The position numbers and the translations under genes were made by a program. Shown here piece by piece: positions 1 through 8,164 of a stretch of DNA of 64,000 nucleotides. The stretch is from Benthicola sp039584685. Its GTDB lineage: Bacteria; Gemmatimonadota; Gemmatimonadetes; Palauibacterales; Palauibacteraceae. The stretch is taken from the NCBI GenBank assembly GCA_039584685.1, contig JBDGXI010000011.1, forward strand, positions 1 to 64,000, written 5' to 3'. Each line of letters opens with the position of its first letter. Positions within the stretch are counted from its first letter, which is position 1. The notes beneath the pieces are model-generated. The model saw only the letters and a list, made by a program, of their open reading frames with translations, did not search any database and was not told the DNA's origin.

Positions 1-114
1 CTACCCGCGGCCCTGAATCGGGGAGGCGGGATTTGGCGTCGAGCTGAAGGCGAGACATTGAGCACGCGAAGCGTGCGAACTACCCGCGGCCCTGAATCGG
101 GGAGGCGGGATTTG
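1..114. repeat. 35-bp direct repeat containing a tRNA-Pro 3' end
   Basis: Bases 1-35 are repeated exactly at 80-114. The right copy holds the last 18 nt of the tRNA-Pro gene (part of the T arm and the acceptor strand) plus 17 nt of downstream flank. The left copy stands alone, 45 bp away, and may continue beyond the window edge. A duplicated tRNA 3' end is the usual footprint of tRNA-targeting integrases, but a simple local tandem duplication (79-bp period) would look the same. No integrase gene is seen here. Confidence 0.75.
61..77 (-). terminator. possible terminator hairpin after tRNA-Pro
   Basis: A perfect 6-bp stem (GCACGC/GCGTGC at 62-67 and 71-76, 3-nt loop) lies about 20 nt beyond the tRNA 3' end. 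The following minus-strand bases are only weakly T-rich, so this is a weak intrinsic terminator candidate or a processing hairpin. Confidence 0.35.
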
Positions 115-170
115 AACCCGCGGCCCCTGGCTCCCAAAGCCAGTGCTCTGCCGGACTGAGCTACTCCCCG
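97..170 (-). tRNA. tRNA-Pro (anticodon TGG)
   Basis: On the minus strand the acceptor CGGGGAG pairs with CTCCCCG, the D arm carries the AGCTC start, the anticodon stem CTGGC/GCCAG encloses loop TTTGGGA (anticodon TGG), and the T arm has GCGGG-TTCAAAT-CCCGC. The discriminator is A and CCA is not encoded (the next bases are TTC). The gene is 74 nt long. It stands 263 bp beyond the 3' end of the cstA-like gene. Confidence 0.95.
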
Positions 171-433
171 TCAACGACTCCTGGTTGCGCGCGTGACCCG
201 CCTCCGGCGAGTCAGCGCTTGCCTCACCCGCAGCCGCCGCGACTCCACACCACGGCTACGGCGACCAGCGCCAGTAGCGATAGGACTTCCGACATCCGAT
301 TTACCCCGTTGCGAGATGGTGGAAAAGCGGCCGAAAGATGACACAGGCGCCCCGCGCGCGCCATACGCCCCGCGCCTCGTCAACCGTCTCGGCCGACTCC
401 TGGTTCCTGGCCGGCCCTACGCAGCTGGCCGGT

Positions 434-2203
434 TCAAGAGACGTGAGGGATCCCGGACCTGTTCCCCGAGTCTCGGAAGTGGCGACGAAAGGCAGCTGTG
501 CCCTCGAACAACAGCCACAGCTCCAGAACCAGGATAGCCCCGCCCACCACGGACAGTAGAACCTGATCGTCGGTCACGAATCCGACCAGGTTCAGAATCA
601 TGGCCCAGGTTGTCATGAAGAGAAGGAACACCATGGGAACGGCCGTGACCCAGACGTTGCGCCGCAGCTTGAGCAGAAAGAGAGTGAGAACCAGGAGGCT
701 GAGTCCGGCCAGAAGCTGATTCGTAGTCCCGAACAGGGGCCACAGCCGCATGCCCCCGGCGCCGCGGTCGAGGCCGAGGGCCAGCAGCGCGCAGCTTGCG
801 ACAGCGATCAATGTTGCGATCCACCGGTTCTGGGCCGCCCTCACCCGGTACTCCACCCCCAGCTCGGAGATGATGTACCGCTGCAGGCGCACGCTCGTGT
901 CGAGGGTCGTGGCGGCGAAGCTGATCACTACCACGGCCGCGAAAATCGTTGCCACCCGATGCGGAATCCCGATCCCTTCGGCCAGGACCCCGACCCCGTT
1001 TACGAAAGCCGCCGTCGCGCCCGTGGACGCGGCCGCCCAGGAACCATAGTGCGCATGCCACCCATCGACGCCCACGAAGAGGGCGAAACCGGCGGTGGTA
1101 GCGAGAATGGAAGTAAGCGCCAGGGCTCCCTCTCCGAGAGCTCCTCCGTATCCGACATAGCGGGCGTCGGGCTCGCGGTCGAGCTGCTTGGAAGAAGTGC
1201 CGGAGGCCACCAGGCCGTGAAATCCACTGATCGCTCCACACGCGATCGTGATGAACAGGAGGGGAAACCAGCTCGGAGCGTCCGGCGGCAGGTGGGTGTT
1301 GACGGCAGGGGCTACGACTTGCGGGTTCGTCACGATGACCCCCGCCCCAATGATCCCCAGCGCAACGAAGAGCTGGTGCCCGTTCACGTAGTCACGCGGT
1401 TGCAGGAGCAGCCACACCGGTAGCACGCTCGCGAAGAACGTGTAGGCGAACAGGATGACGATCCAACCGACCCTCTGACCGTCCTGTGCCGCGGCGGTGG
1501 CCGCGGCCGCTGGATCCTGTCCGGCCGCCGCCAATTGAGCGCTCGTTGGAGCCATGCTCAGGATGTCGGGAAGGGTGAACGGTACATACTGGCCGATCCA
1601 TATCAAGGCATACAGGATGGCCAGGGCCGCGAGCGACGGGACGAGAATGCCCGCACCCGTGCGGTAGATGAGGAAGCCTACCCCGACGGCCACGCCGAGG
1701 CTTCCCCATACCGGCAGCACGGCCCCCGGGTTCGCCATGAACAGGTTCGCGATGATGACCGCGAACACGGCGTTGACCATCAGCAGAAGGAAGAAGATGA
1801 GCAGTAGAAACAGGACCCGAGCCCGGTCGCCCACGATCGACTCGGCCAGCGTGCCGATCGAGTTTCCCTTGTGACGCGTCGAGATCCACAGTGTCCCGAA
1901 ATCGTGGACCGCCCCAGCGAACACTGTACCCACCACGACCCAGAGAAAGGCCGGAAGCCAGCCCCAGATGACGGCGATCGCCGGTCCGACGATGGGGGCG
2001 GCTCCGGCGACCGAAGTGAAATGGTGTCCGAACAGCACGTGGCGGTTCGTCGGCACGAAATCCACTCCGTCCTCGAACTCGTGCGCCGGTGTGACGAAGT
2101 CGGGATCGAGTCGGTAGATGCGGCGCGCTATGTAGCGGGAGTAGATCCGGTACCCGGTGACGAACGCGGCACCGCCGATCACGAGAAGCACGATCGCGCT
2201 CAA
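434..2203 (-). CDS. CstA-family carbon starvation / peptide or pyruvate carrier
   Basis: A 589-residue polytopic inner-membrane protein of the CstA family; characterised members (CstA, BtsT) import pyruvate or peptides with protons when carbon is scarce. The N-terminal helix, the conserved GHHFTSVAGAAPIVGPAIAV segment near residue 58 and the HDFGTLWIS motif are typical, with more than a dozen hydrophobic segments. It is shorter than E. coli CstA (about 700 residues) and close to the short subfamily. Its start overlaps the ArsA-like gene by 4 bp (ATGA), so the two are probably translationally coupled. It is the last gene of a five-gene operon led by an ECF sigma factor. No YbdD-like small partner is seen. 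The substrate is not determined by sequence. Confidence 0.9.
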   Translation of the reverse strand: MSAIVLLVIGGAAFVTGYRIYSRYIARRIYRLDPDFVTPAHEFEDGVDFVPTNRHVLFGHHFTSVAGAAPIVGPAIAVIWGWLPAFLWVVVGTVFAGAVHDFGTLWISTRHKGNSIGTLAESIVGDRARVLFLLLIFFLLLMVNAVFAVIIANLFMANPGAVLPVWGSLGVAVGVGFLIYRTGAGILVPSLAALAILYALIWIGQYVPFTLPDILSMAPTSAQLAAAGQDPAAAATAAAQDGQRVGWIVILFAYTFFASVLPVWLLLQPRDYVNGHQLFVALGIIGAGVIVTNPQVVAPAVNTHLPPDAPSWFPLLFITIACGAISGFHGLVASGTSSKQLDREPDARYVGYGGALGEGALALTSILATTAGFALFVGVDGWHAHYGSWAAASTGATAAFVNGVGVLAEGIGIPHRVATIFAAVVVISFAATTLDTSVRLQRYIISELGVEYRVRAAQNRWIATLIAVASCALLALGLDRGAGGMRLWPLFGTTNQLLAGLSLLVLTLFLLKLRRNVWVTAVPMVFLLFMTTWAMILNLVGFVTDDQVLLSVVGGAILVLELWLLFEGTAAFRRHFRDSGNRSGIPHVS

Positions 2204-3156
2204 TCCCAGTCCTCCGTCCGGTTCGGTCTCATCAGACCCAGCAGACGCCCAAGCTCATCCGGGCCCACCGGATCTCGTTCGAGCAGCGGCAAGTAGCCAA
2301 TGGAGCAGTCTCCGAACCGGGCCTCGATGTCGGCGAGTTGAGCTGCTTCTCGTTGCTTGCGGCGAAGAAGGAACGGATCCGTCGTGGAGCTCGGCAGCAG
2401 CTGGTTTACGATCACTCCCCCCACGGGGATCCCCCGGCCCGAGATAGCCGTGATTACTCGATGGGTCTCGAGCACGGGAAGCCTCTCAGCCAACACCACG
2501 AAAAAGAACGAGGTGCGTCCCGGGTCCCTGAGCACTGTCCGGGTCCGCTCGAATCTGGCCCGCCGCTCCTCGAGCGCCTCGAGGACGGCATCTCTTCCCC
2601 GCAAGTTCGAGCCTGCCGCCGCGCCTGCTGCGTTCCTCCACATCCGACCGAGCGTCCGCACCTTCCTGCGCTGCGCGATCAGGCTCTCCATCCAGGCCGT
2701 CATGAGCTCAGGAAGTGAAAGGAGACGAAGCGTATGCCCGGAGGGAGCGGTATCGAAGATGATGCGCGGAAACAGATCTTCCTCGATGATGCGTGTGAAG
2801 CGGTCGAACAGGGCGGCCTCCTCCGCCCCGGGCGACGCCCGAGCCACATCGAGTTGCCGTTCCACTTCGGCTGCCAGACGGGGTGACGTCGCGTCCGCAA
2901 TCCGCTCCTTCACCCCGGCCATGTAGCACTCGGCCTCCACGGAAGGATCGAGTTCCATCGCCCACAGATTCGTCGCGACCTCAGTCGCTTCAGGGCCCAG
3001 TCTCGCGCCGAGGACATCGCTCGTGGAGTGAGCCGGGTCCGTGGAAACGAGCAGCGTGCTGGTACCTTCCCTCGCCGACTCGAGCGCCACCGCGGCGGCC
3101 AGCGTGGTCTTCCCCACTCCTCCCTTGCCCCCGAAGAACACGAGGGGCCGACGCAT
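2200..3156 (-). CDS. ArsA/Get3-like ATPase
   Basis: A 318-residue soluble P-loop ATPase of the ArsA/Get3 (SIMIBI) group. The deviant Walker A GGKGGVGKTT is at the N-terminus, followed by STDPAHS (switch I) and DTAPSGHTLRLL (switch II). The Cys residues that bind arsenite in ArsA and the CxxC zinc pair of Get3 are absent (only isolated Cys in AECYM and GDCSI), so an arsenite pump is unlikely. I chose ATG 3156, which has an AGGGA ribosome site; GTG 3177 is an in-frame alternative adding 7 residues. It lies between the Cys-Cys small protein and the CstA-like carrier, which suggests it serves one of them, perhaps in membrane insertion or metal loading; that role is inference. Confidence 0.85.
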   Translation of the reverse strand: MRRPLVFFGGKGGVGKTTLAAAVALESAREGTSTLLVSTDPAHSTSDVLGARLGPEATEVATNLWAMELDPSVEAECYMAGVKERIADATSPRLAAEVERQLDVARASPGAEEAALFDRFTRIIEEDLFPRIIFDTAPSGHTLRLLSLPELMTAWMESLIAQRRKVRTLGRMWRNAAGAAAGSNLRGRDAVLEALEERRARFERTRTVLRDPGRTSFFFVVLAERLPVLETHRVITAISGRGIPVGGVIVNQLLPSSTTDPFLLRRKQREAAQLADIEARFGDCSIGYLPLLERDPVGPDELGRLLGLMRPNRTEDWD

Positions 3157-3193
3157 CGCTTCCCTCAGAGACTCCACGAACGGCCTGACGGAG

Positions 3194-3493
3194 TCAGCAG
3201 CATCGGAAGCCCCCCGCGGGCGGCTCTGGCATGCCCATGCGCAGATGCCACTCGTGGAAGCCGTCGAGCACCTCAGGAAGCAGTTCCAGGGTGTAGAACT
3301 GGAGTGGGTTCGGCACGCCGAGAAGGTCCGAGAATCCGAGAAGGAAGAAGAGGTCTCTCTGCCGCAGGTACTCCCGGTGGATGGTCGTCCGGTAGGGGAC
3401 CAAGTACACTCCCTCGTAGATGTCCCTGGCCCATCGAAGGCGCCGCAGAAGCTCTGACCGCAAGCCGGGTCCGCCGCTCACTTCAGATCGCAT
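3194..3493 (-). CDS. small cory-CC-star-type protein ending in Cys-Cys
   Basis: A 99-residue protein rich in aromatic residues, with the segment FFLLGFSDLLGVPNPLQFYT in the middle and FHEWHLRMGMP near the end, terminating GGFRCC-stop. This matches my memory of the cory-CC-star family, small proteins named for a C-terminal Cys-Cys and often beside ArsA-type ATPases. No signal peptide is evident; the central part could sit on a membrane. The gene overlaps the anti-sigma 3' end by 16 bp and precedes the ATPase. The terminal vicinal Cys pair suggests metal or thiol chemistry, but no function is established. The stop codon is TGA. Confidence 0.75.
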   Translation of the reverse strand: MRSEVSGGPGLRSELLRRLRWARDIYEGVYLVPYRTTIHREYLRQRDLFFLLGFSDLLGVPNPLQFYTLELLPEVLDGFHEWHLRMGMPEPPAGGFRCC

Positions 3494-4695
3494 GTGATAG
3501 AGGCCAGCCGCACCGTGCCGCGTACTTGCCCGGTCGAAACCGGAGCCGCCGCTGACAGGACCCGGCCCTCCCCTTCCCAGTCCCGTCCGTCTCGTTCCGC
3601 CCTGACCGTCAGCATGTCGCGCTCCGGGCCGGTGACCAGACGCACCCAGACCGAGTCCGGCCCCGGGGAGACCCAGACCGCTTCGTGGAACTGACCTTTC
3701 ACCCGCGCGGGGAGTCCGACCCTGTACGCCCGGCCTCCCGACCCCACCACCGCAGCCTCGGTGGGCGTCAGCTCGATCGCGCCTGGCAGGTAGGCCAGTC
3801 CCGGTGACCACGAATACTCGAGTCGATAGCATCCCAAGGCCGTTCGGGCCCACGGCTCATAGGCATCCGGCGGTACGGCGTGCCACGGGTCCAGGGGCGC
3901 CTGGACGGACCTGGTCTCGAAGAACTTCTGCTCAGGAGGTGAGGACGGCGCGTCGACTCCCCCCTCGGGAGCTGCTACGTCCGCCTCCTGTCGCTCCGCC
4001 TGCGCGAGAGCACCCGTCCGACTGGGTGCCACTTCGGCGTCATCCGCCGGCTCCGCGACTTCCTCAAGGGCGCGCCGTCCACGCTCCTTCTCCTCGCCGG
4101 ACACCGGGGCTTCCGCCTCGAGTCGGGATTCCGTCGTAACATCTTCTTTCTGGAGCGCCTCATTCGCCTCCTCAGGCGCGTCCACTCGCCCCACTTCTTC
4201 CCCAAGCCCCGAGATGTCGTCAATGTCGCGCGCGAATCCGTCCGCCGGGGCCCGCTCGGCCTCCGGGTCGGCTACCCGACTGACCACCGGCGCAGGTCCC
4301 TCGTTGAACGGGTCCGTCCACCCCTTCTCGACCAGGACCGCTCGCCCCAGCCACCCAGCTCCCACCGCCAGCATGATGCTCGCCGCCCATCCGAGGCGCT
4401 GCACGCTCAGCCACCCCGCGCGCAGTCGGCCCGGCTGGACGCCGGATGCTCCGGGGGGGGCACCCTCTTGCAGTGATCTCAGTCGGATCTCCTCGAGCGC
4501 CGGTCCGGCTCCCGCGGGAAGCGCGGAGGCGAGAATAGTGTCCGCCTCGGATCGCAGCCTTCGAGCGTCCTCGAGCTGGGCGGCACAATCTGGGCACGAC
4601 TCCAGGTGCACCCGTATCGCCCGCAATTCCTCGGAATCTTCGGGAATCGCTCCATCCAGCCAGGCGTGCAGGTCGCCTTCAGAGATATGTGGCAT
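3478..4695 (-). CDS. zinc-containing anti-sigma factor, membrane-anchored, long C-terminal domain
   Basis: A 405-residue protein. The N-terminal cytoplasmic anti-sigma domain has the zf-HC2 motif HLESCPDC (H-x3-C-x2-C) near residue 35. A single membrane segment lies near residues 105-125, then a long acidic, Ala/Glu/Pro-rich region, and a C-terminal globular domain of about 125 residues that would be periplasmic. It should hold the adjacent ECF sigma factor inactive until a signal reaches the outer domain. ATG 4695 was chosen because the Pfam-like domain starts there and it overlaps the sigma stop by 17 bp; upstream residues in frame look non-coding. The C-terminal domain is not recognised. 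Confidence 0.82.
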   Translation of the reverse strand: MPHISEGDLHAWLDGAIPEDSEELRAIRVHLESCPDCAAQLEDARRLRSEADTILASALPAGAGPALEEIRLRSLQEGAPPGASGVQPGRLRAGWLSVQRLGWAASIMLAVGAGWLGRAVLVEKGWTDPFNEGPAPVVSRVADPEAERAPADGFARDIDDISGLGEEVGRVDAPEEANEALQKEDVTTESRLEAEAPVSGEEKERGRRALEEVAEPADDAEVAPSRTGALAQAERQEADVAAPEGGVDAPSSPPEQKFFETRSVQAPLDPWHAVPPDAYEPWARTALGCYRLEYSWSPGLAYLPGAIELTPTEAAVVGSGGRAYRVGLPARVKGQFHEAVWVSPGPDSVWVRLVTGPERDMLTVRAERDGRDWEGEGRVLSAAAPVSTGQVRGTVRLASITCDLK

Positions 4696-5206
4696 TCTGG
4701 TCCTCCCCCATCCCGTGCGCCTCGACCAGGCGCCGGCGGGCCCTGGAAAGGGTCGTGCCGATCGCGCCTCGGGCAAGGCCCGTCTGCTCGGAGATCTCGT
4801 CGTAGCTGAGACCGGCGTCCCACAGCAACAGGATCTCGCGATCCCTTTCGCTCAGCCGGTTCAGGGCATTCCTGACGGCTTCATGTCTCTCCGAACGCTC
4901 CAACTCTTCTCCTGTGTCCTCCTCCATCCGGTCGGCCTCTTCGGCCCGCAACAACGTGAGGTGCTTCCTCCGCCGGGCCGCCGTGCGCGCCTCGTCCCGA
5001 GCCAGGTTCCGAGCCACCGAGAAAAGCCAGGCGCGTGGTTGATCCGGCTCGTGCCGAAGCGCCCGCACGAATGCCTCCTGAGCCAGGTCGTGAGCGCGAT
5101 CCTCCTCCCACACCAGCCGGTACAGGAAACGCACCAGGTCGGCATACGTGGCCTCGTATACGGCCGTCCAGTCCGTAGCCAAGCCGGATCCTCGTTCTCG
5201 GGACAT
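4679..5206 (-). CDS. ECF-type RNA polymerase sigma factor
   Basis: A 175-residue sigma-70 family extracytoplasmic-function sigma factor. Region 2 covers about residues 12-80 (YADLVRFLYRLVWEEDRAHD, then LAQEAFVRAL), and region 4 covers about 110-165, with the helix-turn-helix LSYDEISEQTGLARGAIGTT. There is no region 3. A GGAG ribosome site stands 4 nt before ATG 5206. It heads a tightly overlapping operon with its anti-sigma factor and three further genes, so autoregulation and control of the cory-CC/ArsA/CstA genes are likely. I could not identify a convincing promoter in the 149 bp upstream. Confidence 0.93.
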   Translation of the reverse strand: MSRERGSGLATDWTAVYEATYADLVRFLYRLVWEEDRAHDLAQEAFVRALRHEPDQPRAWLFSVARNLARDEARTAARRRKHLTLLRAEEADRMEEDTGEELERSERHEAVRNALNRLSERDREILLLWDAGLSYDEISEQTGLARGAIGTTLSRARRRLVEAHGMGEDQNATYL

Positions 5207-5355
5207 TCTTCTCCGCCCCTAGAACATACGTCCCGGGAAGCGCCTCGGCCCGGACCTGGCAAGCGGTCTCTGACATGGATGACGAACGGACCTGCGAGAC
5301 TTGCACATCTGGTCCGACGGAGCTTTTGGCGACGCGCCACGAGCGAGCGACGACA

Positions 5356-5901
5356 TCAGGGGAGGTACCCCGCCGGAATCGGTTCCGACTCGGTCTCGCC
5401 CTGCCAGTAGATGTTGACGATCCACCACCGCTGGCCATCGAACAGGAGCTGAAAGCTGTTGATCCCGCGAGTGAAAGGCTCACCTCCAGCTTCCCTGCGC
5501 GACTCGTATGTGCTGAAAGCGTGCGCGATGTGGCCGTATCTCTCCTCGACCCGGTGAATCTCGACCTCGAAGAAGGCGTTCTCGGCAAACCAGCCCCTTG
5601 CCCCCTCGATCCAATCCTCGACGGTCATGAAGCGAAGGCCGTATCCGCCTTCCGGATTGGGAATCGACGGTATGAGGTGAGCCCCCGGCGGAAACAGCGA
5701 GCGCATGCGATCCCAGTCCCGCTCAGCCCCCGCGGGGCCCGAAATTACATCGTACACCGCTCCGATGATGGCGTCGACGGACTCGACATCGGCGGGGTCT
5801 GCCGCCGCGCTGTCTTCCTGGGCTGGAAGGTCGCCCGCGAATGCGAGCAGAAGAGCCGGTACGAGAGGAGTACGAAGGAGAGCCCGCAACTCGATTCTCA
5901 T
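5356..5901 (-). CDS. secreted SnoaL/NTF2-like protein
   Basis: A 181-residue protein with an N-terminal signal peptide (cleavage likely after LPA in LPAQED) and a single NTF2/SnoaL-like fold typical of DUF4440-type proteins: a helix around VDAIIGAVYDVISG, then beta strands ending FQLLFDGQRWWIVNIYWQ. Such domains bind small molecules or act as simple enzymes; the ligand is unknown. The start overlaps the rdgB stop by 4 bp (ATGA), so the two are co-transcribed. Confidence 0.75.
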   Translation of the reverse strand: MRIELRALLRTPLVPALLLAFAGDLPAQEDSAAADPADVESVDAIIGAVYDVISGPAGAERDWDRMRSLFPPGAHLIPSIPNPEGGYGLRFMTVEDWIEGARGWFAENAFFEVEIHRVEERYGHIAHAFSTYESRREAGGEPFTRGINSFQLLFDGQRWWIVNIYWQGETESEPIPAGYLP

Positions 5902-6539
5902 GGTGTGTCCTCACGGGTTGCAACCGGTTCGAGCCAGCGACGGAAGGAACGGACCGCTTCCGCCCGGTGGCTGATGGACGCCTTTACCTCCGCAGGCAGT
6001 TCCCCGAACGTCTTGCCGTACGACGGCAGGAGGAACAGTGGATCGTAGCCGAAACCACCGGTGCCTCTATGTTCCCGCGTGATCTGACCGTCGACCCTGC
6101 CGCTCACGACGAGCGTCCGCTCGGCCTCCACGCACGCGAGGGCGCACCGATAGTGCGCCCCTCTTTCGCTGTCGTCCGACTCGCCGAGCTCCAGGAGCAG
6201 GCATTCGTTGTTTGCCATGTCCTGATCGCCGCGTCCCATCCCGAGGTCGGCTGCGAAACGCCGAGACCTCACGCCGGGTCCGCCCCGCAGGGCATCGACG
6301 CACAAGCCGGAATCGTCGGCCAGGACGGCCATTCCGGTGTGACGGCGATAGAAGCGAGCCTTCGCGAGAGCGTTCTGCTCGAACGTCGGGAAGCTCTCCA
6401 CCTCGTCCTCGCCCGGGAGGACTCCGATTCCCAGATCGACCAGAGATCTCAGCTCGATCGGCAGTCCGGACAGGAGATCCGAGATCTCGTGAAGCTTGTG
6501 GTGGTTCCGGGTGGCGAGGAGGAGCTGCCGCGAAGTCAC
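5898..6539 (-). CDS. rdgB: XTP/dITP diphosphatase (non-canonical purine NTP pyrophosphatase)
   Basis: A 213-residue member of the Ham1/RdgB family, which hydrolyses ITP, dITP and XTP to monophosphates and keeps damaged purines out of nucleic acids. Visible motifs are ATRNHHKLHEI at the N-terminus (substrate loop), VLADDSGLCVDAL (catalytic acids) and TGGFGYDPLF, with a C-terminal SHR (residues around 190). Length is normal. The start is GTG 6539, 11 bp after the ctaB stop, with only a weak ribosome site. Confidence 0.95.
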   Translation of the reverse strand: MTSRQLLLATRNHHKLHEISDLLSGLPIELRSLVDLGIGVLPGEDEVESFPTFEQNALAKARFYRRHTGMAVLADDSGLCVDALRGGPGVRSRRFAADLGMGRGDQDMANNECLLLELGESDDSERGAHYRCALACVEAERTLVVSGRVDGQITREHRGTGGFGYDPLFLLPSYGKTFGELPAEVKASISHRAEAVRSFRRWLEPVATREDTP

Positions 6540-6550
6540 TCTGCTATCTT

Positions 6551-7537
6551 CTAGTCGCTCGACCCCGAGCCGACGGCGGTCACCGCGGGGCCGTGTACCG
6601 GAGCGATCGCCGGGGTACGGCCGGCATGGCCGTCCAGCGTCAGAAACAGGAGAAGAACCGGCAGATACAGCAGCGAAACGCGGAACAAGCTGCGGGCGGT
6701 CGGAGAGTCAGCCTGAACCGCGAATCGAAGCGCACTCGCCACGTATGCTCCGGTCAACAGCAGGGCAACCAGGGCGTAGACCGCTCCGGTCAGGCCCAGC
6801 AGCACGGGTAGCAGGCTAGTCGGAAGAAGGGCGACGGCGTACAAGACCGATTGGTGCCGAGTCTGTCGGCCGTCGGGATCGGAGACGCCCAGCATCTTCA
6901 GTCCGCCACGCCGGTAGTCGTCCCGATACATCCAGGCCAGGGCCAGGAAATGCGGCAGCTGCCAGAAGAAGAGGATTCCGAACAGCGCCCATGCCCCCGG
7001 GTCCAGAGATCCCGTGGCCGCCGTCCATCCACCCAGGATCGGCAGGGCTCCCGGAATGGCGCCGACGAGTGTGGACAATGACGAAACCTGCTTGAGCGGC
7101 GTGTACACCAGGATGTAGGTGAGCAGCGCCGCTAGAGCCAGCAGTGCCGTCAGCATGTTCACGAATGCGGCGAGAAAGAGCAGGCCGAGGACCGAGACCC
7201 CGACGGAGAACAGGGCCGCTACTCTCGGCGATACCCTGCCGGTGGGAAGGGGGCGGCCGCGCGTACGCTCCATCCTGGCGTCGATATCGCGCTCCAGGAC
7301 CTGATTGAGCGCGCTGGTACCGCCGGCCACCAATCCAATGCCCACCGAAGCCGCCACGAGTCCCCACGCGTCCACGTCACTGCCGGACCCGAGGATGAAC
7401 CCGGCCCCGGCCGAGATCAGCACCATGAGGGTGATGCGTGGCTTCGTCAGGGAGAACAGGTCACCCGGACGGTTCCTCCGTGGCTCGCTGCCGGTATCCC
7501 GATCTCGAGCTTCCCGTCGTATGCCGTGTCCGCTCAC
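6551..7537 (-). CDS. ctaB: protoheme IX farnesyltransferase (heme O synthase)
   Basis: A 328-residue UbiA-family prenyltransferase that adds farnesyl to heme b to give heme O for terminal oxidases. The first Asp-rich motif is NQVLERDIDARMERTRGRPL and the second is YRDDYRRGGLKML; about nine membrane helices follow the usual pattern. I chose GTG 7537 because GGAGG lies 5 nt upstream and the residues before it look non-coding. No cytochrome oxidase or ctaA genes adjoin it. Upstream of the start is a 104-bp gap to the adenylyltransferase gene. Confidence 0.95.
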   Translation of the reverse strand: MSGHGIRREARDRDTGSEPRRNRPGDLFSLTKPRITLMVLISAGAGFILGSGSDVDAWGLVAASVGIGLVAGGTSALNQVLERDIDARMERTRGRPLPTGRVSPRVAALFSVGVSVLGLLFLAAFVNMLTALLALAALLTYILVYTPLKQVSSLSTLVGAIPGALPILGGWTAATGSLDPGAWALFGILFFWQLPHFLALAWMYRDDYRRGGLKMLGVSDPDGRQTRHQSVLYAVALLPTSLLPVLLGLTGAVYALVALLLTGAYVASALRFAVQADSPTARSLFRVSLLYLPVLLLFLTLDGHAGRTPAIAPVHGPAVTAVGSGSSD

Positions 7538-7641
7538 TCTCCTCCTCTGATCGCTGCACTCCCTCCGCCGACCCGCCGGCACTCTTCCCGGCCCGAAGCT
7601 TACGTACCTACTCGGATTGGCCGGGCTGTGGCAATGGCACC

Positions 7642-8130
7642 TCAGAAATCGGCTTCACTCCCGGACCTGATCCGGCGGACGAGGCCGGAACTGGAGAGAC
7701 CGGGCGCGAGATCGACGAAAACCACATCCCCGCCGGCGCTGCGCACCGCCTCCGCGCCCGCTATCTGTCTGTCAGCGTAGTCCGCGCCTTTGACCAGGAT
7801 GTCAGGCAGGAGCTGGCCGATCAACTCCTCCGGAGTGTCCTCGTCGAACACCGTCACCACGTCGACGAACCTGATGGATGCGAGTATACCTGCCCGGTCG
7901 GTCTCTGATTGGAACGGCCGCGGCGCTCCCTTCAGCCGACGTGCAGAAGCGTCCGAATTCACGGCCACTACGAGGCGGTCCCCCAGCGACCGGGCCGTCT
8001 CGAGGGACGCCACGTGTCCACGGTGGAGGAGATCGAAGACCCCGTTGGTGAAGACGAGCCGGTAATCACGAGGCCGGCCGTACTCGAGCAGCAGCCGATC
8101 CCGATCCACGATGGGAGCCCCCAGGGGCAT
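7642..8130 (-). CDS. rfaE2: D-glycero-beta-D-manno-heptose 1-phosphate adenylyltransferase
   Basis: A 162-residue stand-alone cytidylyltransferase-like nucleotidyltransferase equal to the C-terminal half of E. coli HldE. It makes ADP-heptose for the LPS core from heptose 1-phosphate. The active-site motif VFTNGVFDLLHRGHV with HxGH is near residue 30, followed by VAVNSDASARRLKG and the late motif PGLSSSGLVRRI. The matching kinase gene is separate (15813-16817). ATG 8130 starts the domain 34 bp after the antiporter stop; residues upstream in frame are the antiporter's shadow. Confidence 0.92.
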   Translation of the reverse strand: MPLGAPIVDRDRLLLEYGRPRDYRLVFTNGVFDLLHRGHVASLETARSLGDRLVVAVNSDASARRLKGAPRPFQSETDRAGILASIRFVDVVTVFDEDTPEELIGQLLPDILVKGADYADRQIAGAEAVRSAGGDVVFVDLAPGLSSSGLVRRIRSGSEADF

Positions 8131-8164
8131 CCCGTTCGAGGCTGCTGCGCGGGGCCCGGCCGAC

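Noticed and set aside
2200..3156. Arsenite-pump ATPase (ArsA proper)
   Set aside because: The arsenite-binding Cys are missing, there is only one ATPase half, and no arsB/arsR/arsD is present.
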